Source: Dichomitus squalens LYAD-421 SS1 (Eukaryota; Basidiomycota; Agaricomycetes; Polyporales; Polyporaceae). From it: DNA of 64,000 nt. The position numbers and the translations under genes are program-made. Shown piece by piece: positions 46,866 through 59,143 of this stretch (the stretch's first letter is position 1; each line of letters opens with the position of its first letter). The notes beneath the pieces are model-generated. The model saw nothing but the letters and a program-made list of their open reading frames with translations, made no database searches and had not been told where the DNA came from. Where the stretch lies: contig NW_006766884.1 of assembly GCF_000275845.1 (NCBI RefSeq), positions 1,606,357 to 1,670,356 of the forward strand. Reading direction: 5' to 3'.

Positions 46866-49800
46866 TGCGAAGTCAGCATATGGAATTCACTACACTTAAT
46901 TCCCTAGTATGACTAATTATGTCCCATTAGAGTAAGAGCCTATTCTTGCCACGCACAGATCTGGTAATCAGCATCGCACGCACGATCCGGTCTTAAATAG
47001 CACATTCTCCCAATGGAGAGGATAAAAGTGACAACATCGGCGTGTCCCCCAGCCTTTCTCAGACAGGAGCGGCGGGCCTGAGAGCGCAGTCACACAAGGA
47101 ACAAAGGAAGCGCGCAGGGCACACCGCCTCGCATTCCTTCGGGGTGGCGCTGTACTATCGCAGTATCTCACAGAGTAAGTTGAGGGTGCGATGTCGTGGT
47201 GCGCTTGGACTGATGCTCGGTAGCCATGCGGGCATGGCACCTGTGTGGGACCTCGGGCGGCCTAACGAGGGATTCTACTCCATATCGCGACCTCGTTGTA
47301 CGTTTCGATTGGAGCCATGATCTTGCGCTAAGCCCAGTCAGCACTTGTGATCCGAGTAGCTTGTGTCTGGTTGGCTGCTGGTCGGCCGATGGTGGTTGGA
47401 TGAACTGAATGGCCATCGAAGAAGATTGGAAGAAGGGCGACGGAGTCCGCTGAGGAATGGTTTTCGAGATGTTCGGGAAGACCTGTGTCTATGTCAGACG
47501 GTCAAGATAGAAGGGTCTCGCGCACTGACAGTGACCGCCGAACTCTAATCTCAGGACTTAGCGAGCGTCCTGCGGAGCTATCGAGGCACACAAAGACGAC
47601 CAGAATGTGACGTCGCACGATACCGCCACCCTAGAGTGTGTTTGCACAGGCGAGCTTGTCCACGCAAGGTTATTGATGTCTTGCTGGGTACGTGGCGTGG
47701 ATATATTCGACCTAGGAACGATATCTGTCTAGGGCAAGCGACAAAGTAAGCCGTACCTATCACATCTGCAATGGTGTGTGCGCCTCGGTGCTCTCGGGCA
47801 GCGACTCGTGGAACTTACCATAAGCCGAATGACCTCTTTCCCCTTGGGATAATGCTTTGTCAATCTCAACGTACCCGAGAGGTATCTGTATCGGAGGTTC
47901 CGTTCTACTCACGATAGTATCCTAGGTCCGGCTCCTGTACCATTCCGGAAAAGGGGTTGCCGTATCCAGAGACGATCGACGATGTCCGCACTCAGTGTAT
48001 CGCCGGTTAGGTTCCCGTGGACATCGTCGAAGACGGTCGACACGATCGAAGACAGACTAGCACATACTCGGCACGGGCTTGTGATGGTCGGTATGAGGCT
48101 CGCCGAGACTGGGAGAACAGATGGAGGCGCTGCAATCCTGAAGGAACCTTGAGCTAGATACATCCTTGAAATCGCAACTGCACAAAGATAGATCGATTCA
48201 CATTTCGGCCGTCAATGAGGAGCTTCAACCAATGTCGACGGACATAGCGACTTTATGCGATCTGCCAGGTGCAGACGTGCAACCAAGTTCGTAGAGCCTC
48301 TGGCTATCATCTCCATACCAGTATCTGTAGGGAAAAGCGAAATGATCTATCAGAGTATGCCAAGCGCGATAGGTCAGCGGATGTTCGGGATCGTGTGCCA
48401 GTCGTCGACGTCATCTGTCGACAGATTGCAGCGTTTCTTGACAAGCAGCGGTGAGAAAGATGAGCAACATAACCTGTTCGTAGCAGAGAGAACACGCAAA
48501 GCAAGCGTCAACACTGACCACATGGCAAAGGCGTTCATGAGAAAGAAGGACCCACGTTTTCGACGAAGACCGAGCGAGCATATGGTGCGCGCGCGCTCAT
48601 GGAGTCACTGGGCCACTATCTGGAACTTCCAGCAGGTAACTTGTTGTGAAGGACTAGAAGACAGAGACAACGATTGTAAGGTGCACGTCTGCAAAGGCCG
48701 TGGTGACGGATGGGAAGAGCCTTAGCGAGCTTACGGCAAGATAGCTACGGAGATGCCAGGTAAGGATCTGGTGTCCAATGGGGAGGTCGAGAAGTATGAG
48801 CTGGAGACAATGTTTTCTGATGTCAGGAGATCAGCAGCCAATGATGAGCTCCGCAAGGCCCTGGTAAAATCTACATAGTAAAGTTCGGGGCCGTTGGTTG
48901 AGAGGGGTTCTGGGAGAGGACCTGTCATATTAAGGGCATGCCCTGATAGAGCCTGTCTAGTTCCCGCGGCTTGCCACGAAGGGATATGACACCCGCCATG
49001 GTATGAATCATGCTGTAGGCAGGTCCCTGTTCCTGTCTCCATCCGAACAGCTCGTAAGCGTGGGTACCACTTTATTAGCCGGTCAATCCGCAACCAAAGC
49101 ACTACTTACTCACTAGTGCTGCACTGGTACGCGACAATGGCAGGCGCTATGGAGCTACTCACGATCATATTGACATGAGAATGAGAATGCTGGATCCGGA
49201 ACCTTCGTCGACGGAGACATGCGAACGCAAACAGCTTTAGACCAGGGCCGAAGGGTCGAAAATCAGATGGACCTCCAATCTCCTCGGCTGTGCACCCTCG
49301 GACGCTTTAGTCGAGGCGGACCGGCACCGCCGCCTGGGTCATTCTGTCCGATTAGGAAGGTAATCAAGATTGAGTGGTTCCCTCTTACCGCTCCACGTCG
49401 AGGACGCACTCTACACAGAGCTTTTGGTACATCGTGGACTCTCTGGGAAATACGCATTCCTATTTAGAGGCTAATTGACAGTTCTTTCTTCTAAGATTTG
49501 GAGCCTGCGGGCATTTCCGTAATTAGGGAATGCGTGAGTAGAGGAAGCTGAAGTAACTCCGAGCTGAAGTCTGCTCTCCACCAGTGTACATACAGTACGT
49601 ACTTTGCGTCCAGCTGATCAAACGGCCTGTCTCACCAAGTGCTCAGACTCATTCAATGATGGCAAGCTCGCGAACCTGTCTCGAGCGGTGATTAGTTCAT
49701 CTTCTGACAGAATCGCCGCCCGGCGGTCGCTGCCACCCTCAAACCATGACATCTGAATCCAACTCATGGCCTCGGAGATGTCAATCAGTTATGAGCCTGG

Positions 49801-52800
49801 TGGCGCATCGTTGTATGATATACGACGAGAGCTGTCGTTGCTGGCCCGGTTGATCCGTTCGCTTCCTGTTTAGGCTTCGAGTCCCTGAGGCGCAACTTCC
49901 CTCTCGCACTGGTGGGCGCATCGCCGCAGTCGCGTACCTAAATCGGGCATGATTATCAGGCACGCGACTCGCGTATCCACCAGCACATACATTTGACATT
50001 CTCTCACTTCGTCCTCAAGCGGCCTCGGGGCCTGTTGAAGCCCCAGTCTTTACGTAGCAGCGCACCCCTAGAACGCTCGTTAGGTAACAACGACCGTGGC
50101 GGTGCACCGCACCTTGAACGGACCCGCCCGTCGCGCTTCATCCGCGATACGTGTCGGAGAAATCTCGCCTGCACTGCACGCGCGACTACCAGGCTCCGTA
50201 TGCACATATGGAGAAAACCACATTACCCGCCGGCAGGTGAGAGGATGCTGACCTCAACTGCACCTGTCACTGTCGTTTTTTTTCTCTCGTGGACTGCTGC
50301 TAACATGATGGGAGCTCGCTTCGGTTGTGGCGTGGCCATTTGTCAGAGCTCACGGCACGCTGACGTTTCTATGAGATATATTGGACCTGCATATGGTAGT
50401 GAGATCGTCACAATACGCACATCCTTACAACGTCACCACCCGTCGGGCACTGAAATTCCTTGATGCAAAGACAATGAGTAATGGTGGGCATGCAAACGCA
50501 TTGCCGACTCTGAACCAATACACTGACAGGCGAGCATGGGAAATTGGAGCGGTGAATTAGTGAGGCTCTTGGTCTTACTGAGTGAGACTGACAGCTCCGC
50601 GCCGACCCCGACCCCGACGTCGACCTCCAGGCTTCGTGAGCAGAAGCACTGAGAAGTCGAAGCCTAGGAAGGGACGTGATAGAGCGCAGTTCAGCCCGAG
50701 TACTCAGGACTTGAATGCGGCGCAGCATCTGACCCGCGTATTGCACGTACCTGGCTCGCCTGCGCCATCTCTCGGTCGGTCGGGCCTTCGCAATACCAAA
50801 TGCTCACCGCAGGCGTCCGCCAAGCCAAAACAATGCAGTAATGGGTCGCCGAGCGCCCTAGGGTCCCGCGACCATCGGTAAAGTGCTCCGTTCGGTGCTT
50901 CCCAAGCGCCGGGAGTGCCTTCTGTGGTTCTGTGCGCAGGAGTCAGCTATTATCGCTGCCTACACGCCTCAGCGGCAAAGCTTGCAATTTACTCATCGAG
51001 CGGCCGCCTCTGTCGTTCCTGTTCGATCCGAGCCCTTAGCGTCAATGTCTCCATACCATCTTACGAAGTACGATAACAGTCATTTCTGTATCCGCCGTGA
51101 CACCTGTGAGTCTATCTGCGGAGATCGCAGTACAATAGCGGCTGCGAGCGAATAAGGCTCAGGTCCAGGATAGAGACGTCAACGTATATTTCGAGCTCAG
51201 AAGATGATCTCACCAGGAGTGCCAACTGTGCGAGGCGCAAGGGCGTGTATCATTTGCGGGAATACAGCTGGCGTCCCGACGAGACCGTCGCATCTGAAAA
51301 TGATCCACGGTCCACCGAGTATGTTAGGGTGACGTCGTGCAGACAGAATTGTATGGCGGACACCCTCACGAAGTTCTATCCGCAATTACGACACTTCTGC
51401 CCCTTTCTCCCTGCGGTGGAGGAAGAGAGAGAGTGGCCAAGCCACTCGCGGATCGCCGCGTACCGCAAATAGCTCCAGAAAAACTAAACTCAGCGGCCAG
51501 ACCTGCCGCACACGAGAATAATTGACAGCTAGAGGCAAGCCGACTGCCTTTTGGGATCGCAGGTTCGGAGCATTACCACGCAGTTAAGCTTTATCGGTAC
51601 CACGCCCCCCTCCTCTGGGATCATGTAACCACCGCGCCCGTCCCTGATGCCTCATTTTCAGCGTGTGGGTTCCGTAAGGCGCCAGAGAAGAGGGCAGGAA
51701 ACGATGGGGGCGCCGCCCTGCCCCACAACGCGCGCATGACATACTAAAGTCACCATGCGCTTGCTTGGCGGGACCGAAGGCACAGTCCTGACGACCGGAA
51801 ATGAAGTACGTTCGCGTCCGCTGAATGAAAAATACGCGTGGAAGCCTGGGACGCAGACCCGTCGGCGTCCGCCACAAACGTTGCAGGAGAGATTCCAGGC
51901 CTCGTGGAGAAGCCCGATGGGGTCTGTTCGACGTGCGCCGTGAGAACTGGACCTTTGAATGTGGAACCGCGCGTGAAGAAGCGATGACGCGTGCATGGAC
52001 GTCGTGGACGTAGAGAGGTACGGAGGGTAGCGGGGCTGGAACAGGGAGGAAGCCTCGTTTGCCGTCGGCAATTTGGTGCCTCGGGGAAGCGCTGCCAGGG
52101 CGTAACCTTCCGAGTCGCGGTCGAAGGCGAAGTGGCAGACGGAAAATAGAGGGGGCTTCGTCGACGTCGTCGAGCCTGTGGAGGACGAACATAGGCGGTG
52201 GGAGTCGGGCGGGTCTATGACGTGCCTGGATGCGCCGAATGTGCTTTGCCAGTGGGAGCCTGGGAGGACGAAAACGTCGTGCCGACGGCGTCCATTTTTG
52301 ACCAGGGGAGTGCTGCTTTCTGCGGGGGCCGCCCTGTCGGGAACAGTGCCAGTGGAAGAGGGCGAAAGAAGTCGGGTGGTACCGTCCACGAAACCTGTCT
52401 AGGGATACGTTTGGTCCGGGCTGCCCGGTGGGGCGGTAATGCGGCAAGTCGCGAACGGAGGGGAACGTGCGAGTTGTTGGTGCTTGCGGAGACGTGCTTC
52501 CACACGACGTTATGGCTAGGGTTGGGGTTGTAGCTAAAGGGTCCGAGTAGGAGCGTGGTGGTACACTTTCCTAGAAAGCGCGAGCGACGCGTGACGATGC
52601 AGACAGGGCTGGGCAAAGTGTGGAGGACCATCGGGCTTGACGACGTCGAGCTGTGAGTGGGGCGCGGCTGTGCAACGGGGTCAAACAAGATCGGACATTA
52701 ACTCGACGGGAGAGGATAGACCCGACGTGCTCAAACAAGGGCCGGTTCGATGTTCAAGAGACCGGGAGCGTCTCGACAGACAGATACGAGATAGGAGTGG

Positions 52801-53402
52801 CCGATTGTCATTGCAATTATCTGCGGCAAGGCAAGACGCGGACGAGCGGTGACGAAATCGCCCTTCTCGTGAGGCGTCTTGGTCTTGCGAGTCACATTTA
52901 CGTGTCGTCGAGGGTTGCGCTTTGCTGCAATTTCCCATGTCTATCAGACGGAGCCACGCTTATCTGGCGCGGGAGAGGGAGACGCTGCGTTCTTGTTGGC
53001 TCGTCGAGAGCTGATGAGAGTGGCGATTGCAAGGATTGCGACATGTGCGATAAAACAGAGAGTTGGAAGGTGAGAGCAGAGAAGGAGATAGGAATGCCAT
53101 GTTTGACAGAAGGAGCGACGGACTAGGGATAGCGGTGGGAGCGAGAGTGGGGAGAAGTGGATGGAGGCATGCTAAAGTATGGGTGATTGGCCTGTGAACA
53201 GGGAAGAGAGATTGTCGCGGACGGGGAGGAGAGGGGGATGGGATCCCGATGTGCGTGTTGCGTTGCGGATGCGGAAAGAAAGACATCCAGGTGAGAAGGC
53301 CCTGGACTGGGGGCCGTCTTTAGCCCAAAGCGGTGGGAGGAGAGCGCGAGATGCGATTGGTCGGAGTTCGGTTCCTGGCGGCATTTCTGAGCAGAAAGCA
53401 CT

Positions 53403-53436
53403 CGTCCCACGGCGGCATTCGTCCCACGGCGACATT
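53403..53436. repeat. 17-nt direct repeat, two copies
   Basis: CGTCCCACGGCGGCATT followed at once by CGTCCCACGGCGACATT, one mismatch. It lies 150 bp upstream of the 13-nt triplicate. Confidence 0.9.
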
Positions 53437-53541
53437 CGAAGGCAGTGTCCCAAAGCGGGACCGAGCGAATGCATTGCGCATGGGCGACCAGAGAGCGCGG
53501 GATACTCGGACAGGAATGAATACAACGGCGCGGCCATACGC

Positions 53542-53580
53542 TGCTAGGACGATGTGCTAGGACGATGTGCTAGGACGATG
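53542..53580. repeat. 13-nt tandem repeat, three perfect copies
   Basis: TGCTAGGACGATG is repeated three times with no mismatch, about 0.6 kb upstream of the Zn2Cys6 regulator start. It may be slippage or a multiplied regulatory site. Confidence 0.95.
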
Positions 53581-53640
53581 TTTGAGCAACTCTGACCGGC
53601 TCTTGGTCCGTCCGCGCTCAGCGGCGGTCTGGGGCGACCC

Positions 53641-54185
53641 CACGATCGGGCCGAGGTGGCGGCAGAAGGGCGGGCTGTGATTGGCCAGATTGGCGATCGG
53701 ACGGGGGATTGGCCGGGCGTCTGTGGGGAGAGTCCGGGGTTGGGGGTGGGGGGTGACTGGACGGCCTGACTAGCAGCGACTGCGCCCCTAGTCGTCGTCC
53801 TCGTCGTCCTCGTCCTCGTCCTCCACCCCCCAGATCGTATCCACCGCTCCTCGATTCCCACTCCCGCTCTGGCGGCGACTAGTTCCCATACTGCGACTGC
53901 GTATATCGAGCGTTCTCGGACTGATTGACCGTGGCGCGACAGCCTGGAATCGAATTACTCCATTTCGTCCAGAAACCCTGTCTGTCTTTCGCAAGTCTCC
54001 CATCTGCGTCCGTCTCTCGCCTTCCCACATACCTCCATCGTACTCGGCTTCCCTCCACGTGAGCCTAAACCCCTACAAACTCGGCCAGAAACAAGCACCT
54101 TCCTTTTAGCTCGCATACCATATCCTTCGAGGCCCTCCCTCCAAAGTCAGTTCCCGCACTCCCCCTCCCTCTATCGCTTTCCGTC
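53641..54185 (+). promoter_or_regulatory. Promoter/5' leader of the Zn2Cys6 regulator with three ATTGG boxes
   Basis: Three inverted CCAAT boxes (ATTGG) lie at 53680-53684, 53689-53693 and 53708-53712, in GC-rich DNA, 470-510 bp before the start codon. CCAAT is bound by the HAP/NF-Y complex in fungi. A CGTCGTCCT-type repeat follows at about 53787-53822 and a long CT-rich leader runs to the ATG. Function is inferred from motif and position only. Confidence 0.45.
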
Positions 54186-57100
54186 ATGTCTCCTCTCGCT
54201 TACTCCGACTACTTTCTCCCGCAGACACAGCACCCCAACAGCCCCCACCATCACCACCACCATCCCGCCTACTCCTCCCAGTCCATCACCCTCCACCATC
54301 CACACGAACACCCATTGGCACGCCAGATGCAGCAGCAACCCCCCTCGCCACCTATTCCAATAGACCCCTCGCTGGCCCTCTACCCGCCCCAATATTACGG
54401 CTACCAGCAATCCCACCAACACATGCCACCCCCTCATCTCAACTTGTCCGCTAGCCTCTCCTCTCCCTCCTCACATGGCTCCGAGACTATGGGCACGCCT
54501 CCTAACGACGTCATCTCCCTCACCTCCAACGGTAACGGCAAGCGGCCCGCTTCTTCAAACAGCATGGACAGTCACAACAAAAGGGCGCGTCAGGACAACG
54601 ACGACGAGGCACAAAGCCCGAGCACCGAGAAGGGTGACGAGACTAAGGCCAAGCCAACGCGTGGAGCGAGGTATGTCTGCTGTTCGTCGCATCACTCTCC
54701 CTCCTGAGACCCCCTGAAGGGCTTGCACTGTGTGCCGGCGACTCAAGATGAAGTGCGTCGGGGCCGAGAATGGACCCCCTTGTAAACGGTGCCAGACAGG
54801 TAACCATGAGTGTATCTTTGAGGAGTCAAACCGCGGGAAGCGTTCCACCAAGTGAGTGTTCACGCCTGTGCTTCTTGCAATGTATGAACGCTTATTCGTA
54901 GCCCCAGAAAGCACGAGATCCTAACGCGCTCTTTACGCAAGATGGAGCGGACCCTTGACACAGTGCTCCGCTCTCTCGGCAATCCAACGCTCGCCGCTGG
55001 GATTCTTTCTCGGTCGCCCTCGCCGTCCCTCCAGACGCAGAATACCCAGGCCCTGATCAACTCGCCGTCCCCTCCGCCTTCTCCCGAGCGTCGACATCAA
55101 CATGCTTCTTCCTCTTTCAGTGGACCTCCAACGTCGCCCAAGATGCATTCGCTTCCCGACAATGCATTGAACCCGTTGGGCTTGCTTGCCGAGGCCAGCT
55201 TGGCCAACCGAAGGTCACAGGCGTCCTCCAAGTCCGCCTCCGGAGATGCATCGAACGAGAGGGTCGGCGTCGCCAGCGATGTCTACTTCAAGCCTGGTAA
55301 GTTCACGGTCTCTATGCTAGGTCTGTCACGGAGCTCCGATCTCATGGGATGTCCAGGTCCTATGACGCTCTTGCCACTACGGCGACTTTATATCGAGCGA
55401 CAAATTCAGCCGGAGATGTTGAGCTTTGTCAGCACGGAGGAGGTCGTTGCGTTGTTTAAAATGTACGTGCTTTCTCCTCCACCAAATGTCCGCCCGTGAA
55501 CGTGGGCATTCCTGACATGCGCCAATTCAATCGAAATTCGGACATTATAGCTACTTTGATCATCTGAATGTAAGCTTCGACCATTGGCTCCCAGACCACT
55601 GGTCGACTCATTCGCGGGTATAGGTACAAGCCTCTTTCCTCGACCCTGACTTCCACACACCGTCATTGGTTTGCTCGCGTTCCCCCTTCCTCCTGACTTC
55701 CAGTAGGTCCTCTATATGGTCGATTTGGAGTACCTTGCTGACTCACGCGTTCGCGGTAGTCTGTGCGGCGGCATCTCGGTTTTACGAGGGCCGCCCTGAG
55801 CTCCACACAAAGCTTTCGGAGCTCGCGAGGAAGCTCGCGTTCCAGGTGCCGGCCCGCGGATACAAATCCGTCGAGATCGTGCAGGCGTACCTCATCAATG
55901 TGCTTTGGGGTTGTGGCCCTGTGCAACGGTACGAGCAAGACCAAACATGGATGCTCCTCGGCATGGCTATCAGGTACGTCCTTCCTTCCTTCGCCCGCTC
56001 CTTGGCGTCGGGCTCTGTCTTGGCTTCGAGGTGGCTCCCTCGAAGCCAAAATGAGGGCACCGACGATCTGTGTCCCTTGTTGGGCGATTGCCGTACATGC
56101 GGGGTAGGACGCACGCCGCATACTCGATTCGTTCTGTTTTCCCCACATACGGCCGCTGACATCATCGCGCTTCTAAACTTGCAGGATGGCTACCGACCTG
56201 AACCTGCATCGCCGTTCGGCGGCTACGAGTCCCGACACGGCAGAAAGGCGTGCGCGCGACCGCGAGGTACGCAATCGCGAACGCACATGGATCATCTGCT
56301 TCTGCCTGGACCGCTCGTTTAGTGCGCAGATGGGCAAGCCATATTCAATCAAAGAAGAGTGCGTGCAATTCGGCAGCTTTTCGCCATTGTATGGGTGCTG
56401 ACAGGACGTTTGCTTCCTTGTACTTCCCTGATTGTTGTGACTGGCCACACCCACTTCGTCGCGCTCGGACGTTGTTGCGCTCGGTAGCTACATGATTCGC
56501 AACGCACTCCAATGGGCTCGCTCTCCGGGTTCGATATCGTCTGATAGCGCCCTGGCTGGCTACGCGGTGAGGACTGCGTCGATCGTGGACCCACAACTCA
56601 GACGCTGACATGTCTGGGCGCTGTGCAGGACCTACAGCGCATCTTGACGCGCAGCTTGGACCTTCTGTACTCGGGTACCGCGAACTCGTCTGGTCTGCAG
56701 ACCGACTGCGATTTCCTGCTCGTCATCAAAACGATGGAGACTCAACTGCTCGCCTGGCATCACGAATGGGTCACTTTGGGTAAGATTGCTGGTACGTGCC
56801 CAATCGCGCCATGTCTATGCCTATTTCGGGAATGTGTCTAACGTAGTCTTCGGCTTCGCTGAATGCGTCGACAGGCGAGAACGAGTACACCATTCAGTAC
56901 CGAATGTTGATTGCCAACTTCTACTTCCATTACGCCATGCTCACCATCAACGCCTTCGGCCTCCAAAACGCCCTCGAGCGCTCCGCGGTCGACATCGGGC
57001 ACTTTTTCGCGCGCTGCCACTCCTCGGCTGTGAGCTGCGCTACCATTCTTCGCGACGAGATGGGCCCTATGGGCTACCTCAAGTACGCCCCGGACTCGAC

Positions 57101-57962
57101 TTATGTCATGGGCTCCTACGCGGTGCTCAGCTTGCTCAAGGTGCGTTCATTCCCCGCGCGATGATCGTGTGCCTTCGGACCAGCTTATATGAAACTTGTG
57201 CCCTTACAGCTCATCCGACCCGAGTTCCAAGCGTTCTTGGATCACGAGCAGAAGACCATTGCTATCGTGACAGACATCGCGAACACGTTCGACAGAGTGG
57301 CGGTCGGTCCCATGCACACGCCGGCGCTATACAGCTGCTTCCTTCGCGCGCTCATCAACTCGCGCACGGACGGCTCGGGCAACCAGGACGGGCAGCAGGC
57401 AGACGGGGACCTGGCGCACGCAGATCCGCAGCTGTCGTCTGGCTCGTCCTTTGCCGCACAGCATGCCCATGCCAATGGGCACGCTAACGGGCACGTCACC
57501 ACGCTCTCGGGCGATGCCCTGGAGAACTATGCGTATACCGGGGAGATGGGGCCCGTCGTGGACATCTCGACGTTCCCACCTACGATGGCCCCGACGTCGG
57601 CGGGGATCGACATGAGCATGTTGTCGATGGAGAGCATCCTGACGTCGGAGTTCTGGGACAGCGTGCTTGTGCCAGGTACGTTGGCATTTTATGCTGTTGG
57701 TGGCGTGATGGGCGGTGTGCTAACGCGACGTGTAGGCTCGTCGAACTCCGTCGAGAGCTTGAGCGGCGGGTTCGTGTATGGTGCTGGTGGGAGCGGGTTT
57801 ATCACACCGCGGCTGTGGATGTCTCCTCTGCCGTCGGCGGTTGGCTCGCCTGTGCGTCAAGCGCAGCACCATCAGCATCACTCACAAGAGCCGCGGGCCG
57901 ACCTTGCGCTCGACGGTCCCCTGGACGGTCAGCAGCCTTCCGCTACCCAAGTAGGCGCATGA
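54186..57962 (+). CDS. Zn2Cys6 fungal-specific transcription factor (PriB-like)
   Basis: Nuclear regulator with a Gal4-type binuclear zinc cluster. The N-terminal exon is His/Pro/Gln-rich and disordered, ending KRPASSNSMDSHNKRARQDN and KAKPTRGAR. An intron (54672-54727) leads into the zinc cluster ACTVCRRLKMKCVGAENGPP, CKRCQTGNHECIFEE with all six Cys. A linker helix follows (ILTRSLRKMERTLDTVLRSL). The fungal-specific TF domain spans about 55350-57300: LLPLRRLYIERQIQPEMLSF, YFDHLNVQASFLDPDFHTPS, FYEGRPELHTKLSELARKLA, VEIVQAYLINVLWGCGP, TWMLLGMAIRMATDLNLHR, RERTWIICFCLDRSFSAQMG, then MLIANFYFHYAMLTINAFGL. The C-terminus is Gly/Ser/His-rich. This build is shared with Lentinula PRIB and PrtT-type regulators. 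Target genes cannot be told from the sequence. Exon borders 55460-56650 are approximate. Confidence 0.85.
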
Positions 57963-59143
57963 GTCCCGCTCGTGCAGTCTTCGTTGGGGGACTATGGTTT
58001 ATGGGTATCGTATCGTTCTACCTGCCTGGTACCGTATAGATTACCGTACGTGACGAGTACTCTTCGTAGTTGGACGGGCTCTCATCTCCTCGGCTCGCAT
58101 CTCGGCTCGCATCTGTTCGTTCTACTTCTACTTCGCCATGCTCCCGGTTTCCGAGCGTTACCACCCTCATTTCTCCATCCCGCTTGCCGGCTCATGCTTT
58201 GGCTTAACCCGTCAATTCCGTGTAGTATGTAAGTATGGTATTCTGTCGTGCGCCTGCCGATATCACCTCGCCGCATGTAGTGTGTATTGTAGCCCTATGT
58301 CCATATGTCTCGCTATATCCCGTTCGCATCCTACTGTCGCACCTACTACTCCCCGCACTGACTAAAACTGAAACGTAACACCTACGTTGTACCGCTGTCC
58401 CCCTCCCTTGACGTGCACGCTCCGCGAACCGCTCGCATGCGCCGCTTCCCGACTTGTTTGCAATTTGTGTAGGCCCCGAGAAGTTATTTAGCACATTAGA
58501 CTTTCTCCGAAGTACGCCGACGGCCGCCGTGGCGAACTGCCACCGTGGAGCGCAGGCCGAGACGGGGTCTCCGGGGTAAGTATGCGATCGGCCTCGGACC
58601 CGCACGGAGGGCGCGGTTGATGCGCCTCTTGATGCGCTCTGCGTGATATCGGGGCCGATCGAGCACGCGTCCAGGCGTCGTCTATAGCGACCGATCTGGG
58701 CCTCGGTGTTCGTGCCTGGTCACTTTAGGTCGGCGATCCGGCGACCCTTGCTGGTGTTCTCCAAGGTCTCTCAGTTTGCATGTCAATAACATCCTCATCC
58801 CTCTTTATCGTGGTCTCTTGTTCACAAACAGTCATAGTGGGCGAGGAATGGCGAGAGTCGGGATGAGTTCGCCAACATACGGGCTTGAAGCCCGGTGATC
58901 GACGAGTGCGAGAGTCGATGGGCCGGCCCATCTACATATGCATGTAGACTGAGTCATGCGTCGGTTTGGCTTCTAGCACGAGGGACCGGTCGCGATGTTC
59001 ACCCGACGCTTGTTTCCCTTTTTGCTCAAGAGTCGGCGAAGGCGGAGGATCATTTTCTTCCACAGCCCCGCCTGCATCGCACGCTGCAGCACCATAACCC
59101 TTCCTCTCGTTTACACTCACCAAAAAATCACTGAGAGGTCGAG
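57963..59143. other. Intergenic region, no gene seen
   Basis: 1.2 kb holding the 3' UTR of the regulator and the promoter of the secreted protein. A 12-nt unit CTCGGCTCGCAT is repeated twice in tandem at 58089-58112. Open frames on the minus strand (58204-58605) have no domain or splice support. Confidence 0.45.

Larger units (their letters stand above)
45801..51580. other. Gene desert, no coding region recognised
   Basis: About 5.8 kb with only short overlapping frames on all strands. No transposase, reverse transcriptase, tRNA-like or rRNA-like sequence was recognised. Two microsatellites are present (45820-45841 and 46849-46865). Composition fluctuates more than in the gene-rich part, with AT-rich pockets such as 46800-46960. 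It could be decayed repeats, non-coding transcripts or genes too diverged for me to see. Confidence 0.4.
51581..53640. other. Stop-poor GC-rich spacer with overlapping open frames
   Basis: Three minus-strand frames overlap here: 52688-52215 (157 residues), 52447-51584 (287 residues) and 52389-51658 (243 residues). None shows a domain, and several long frames open at once suggests stop-poor composition rather than coding. A spliced hypothetical protein made from the 157- and 243-residue frames cannot be excluded. Confidence 0.3.

Noticed and set aside
51245..51472. Segment resembling the end of a Copia polyprotein (ADTLTK-like)
   Set aside because: Only six residues match, and no integrase, reverse transcriptase, RNase H or LTR is seen nearby.
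44278..54185. A mating-type or secondary-metabolite locus in the gene-poor region
   Set aside because: No homeodomain, pheromone receptor, CaaX precursor, synthase or P450 core motif could be read in any frame.
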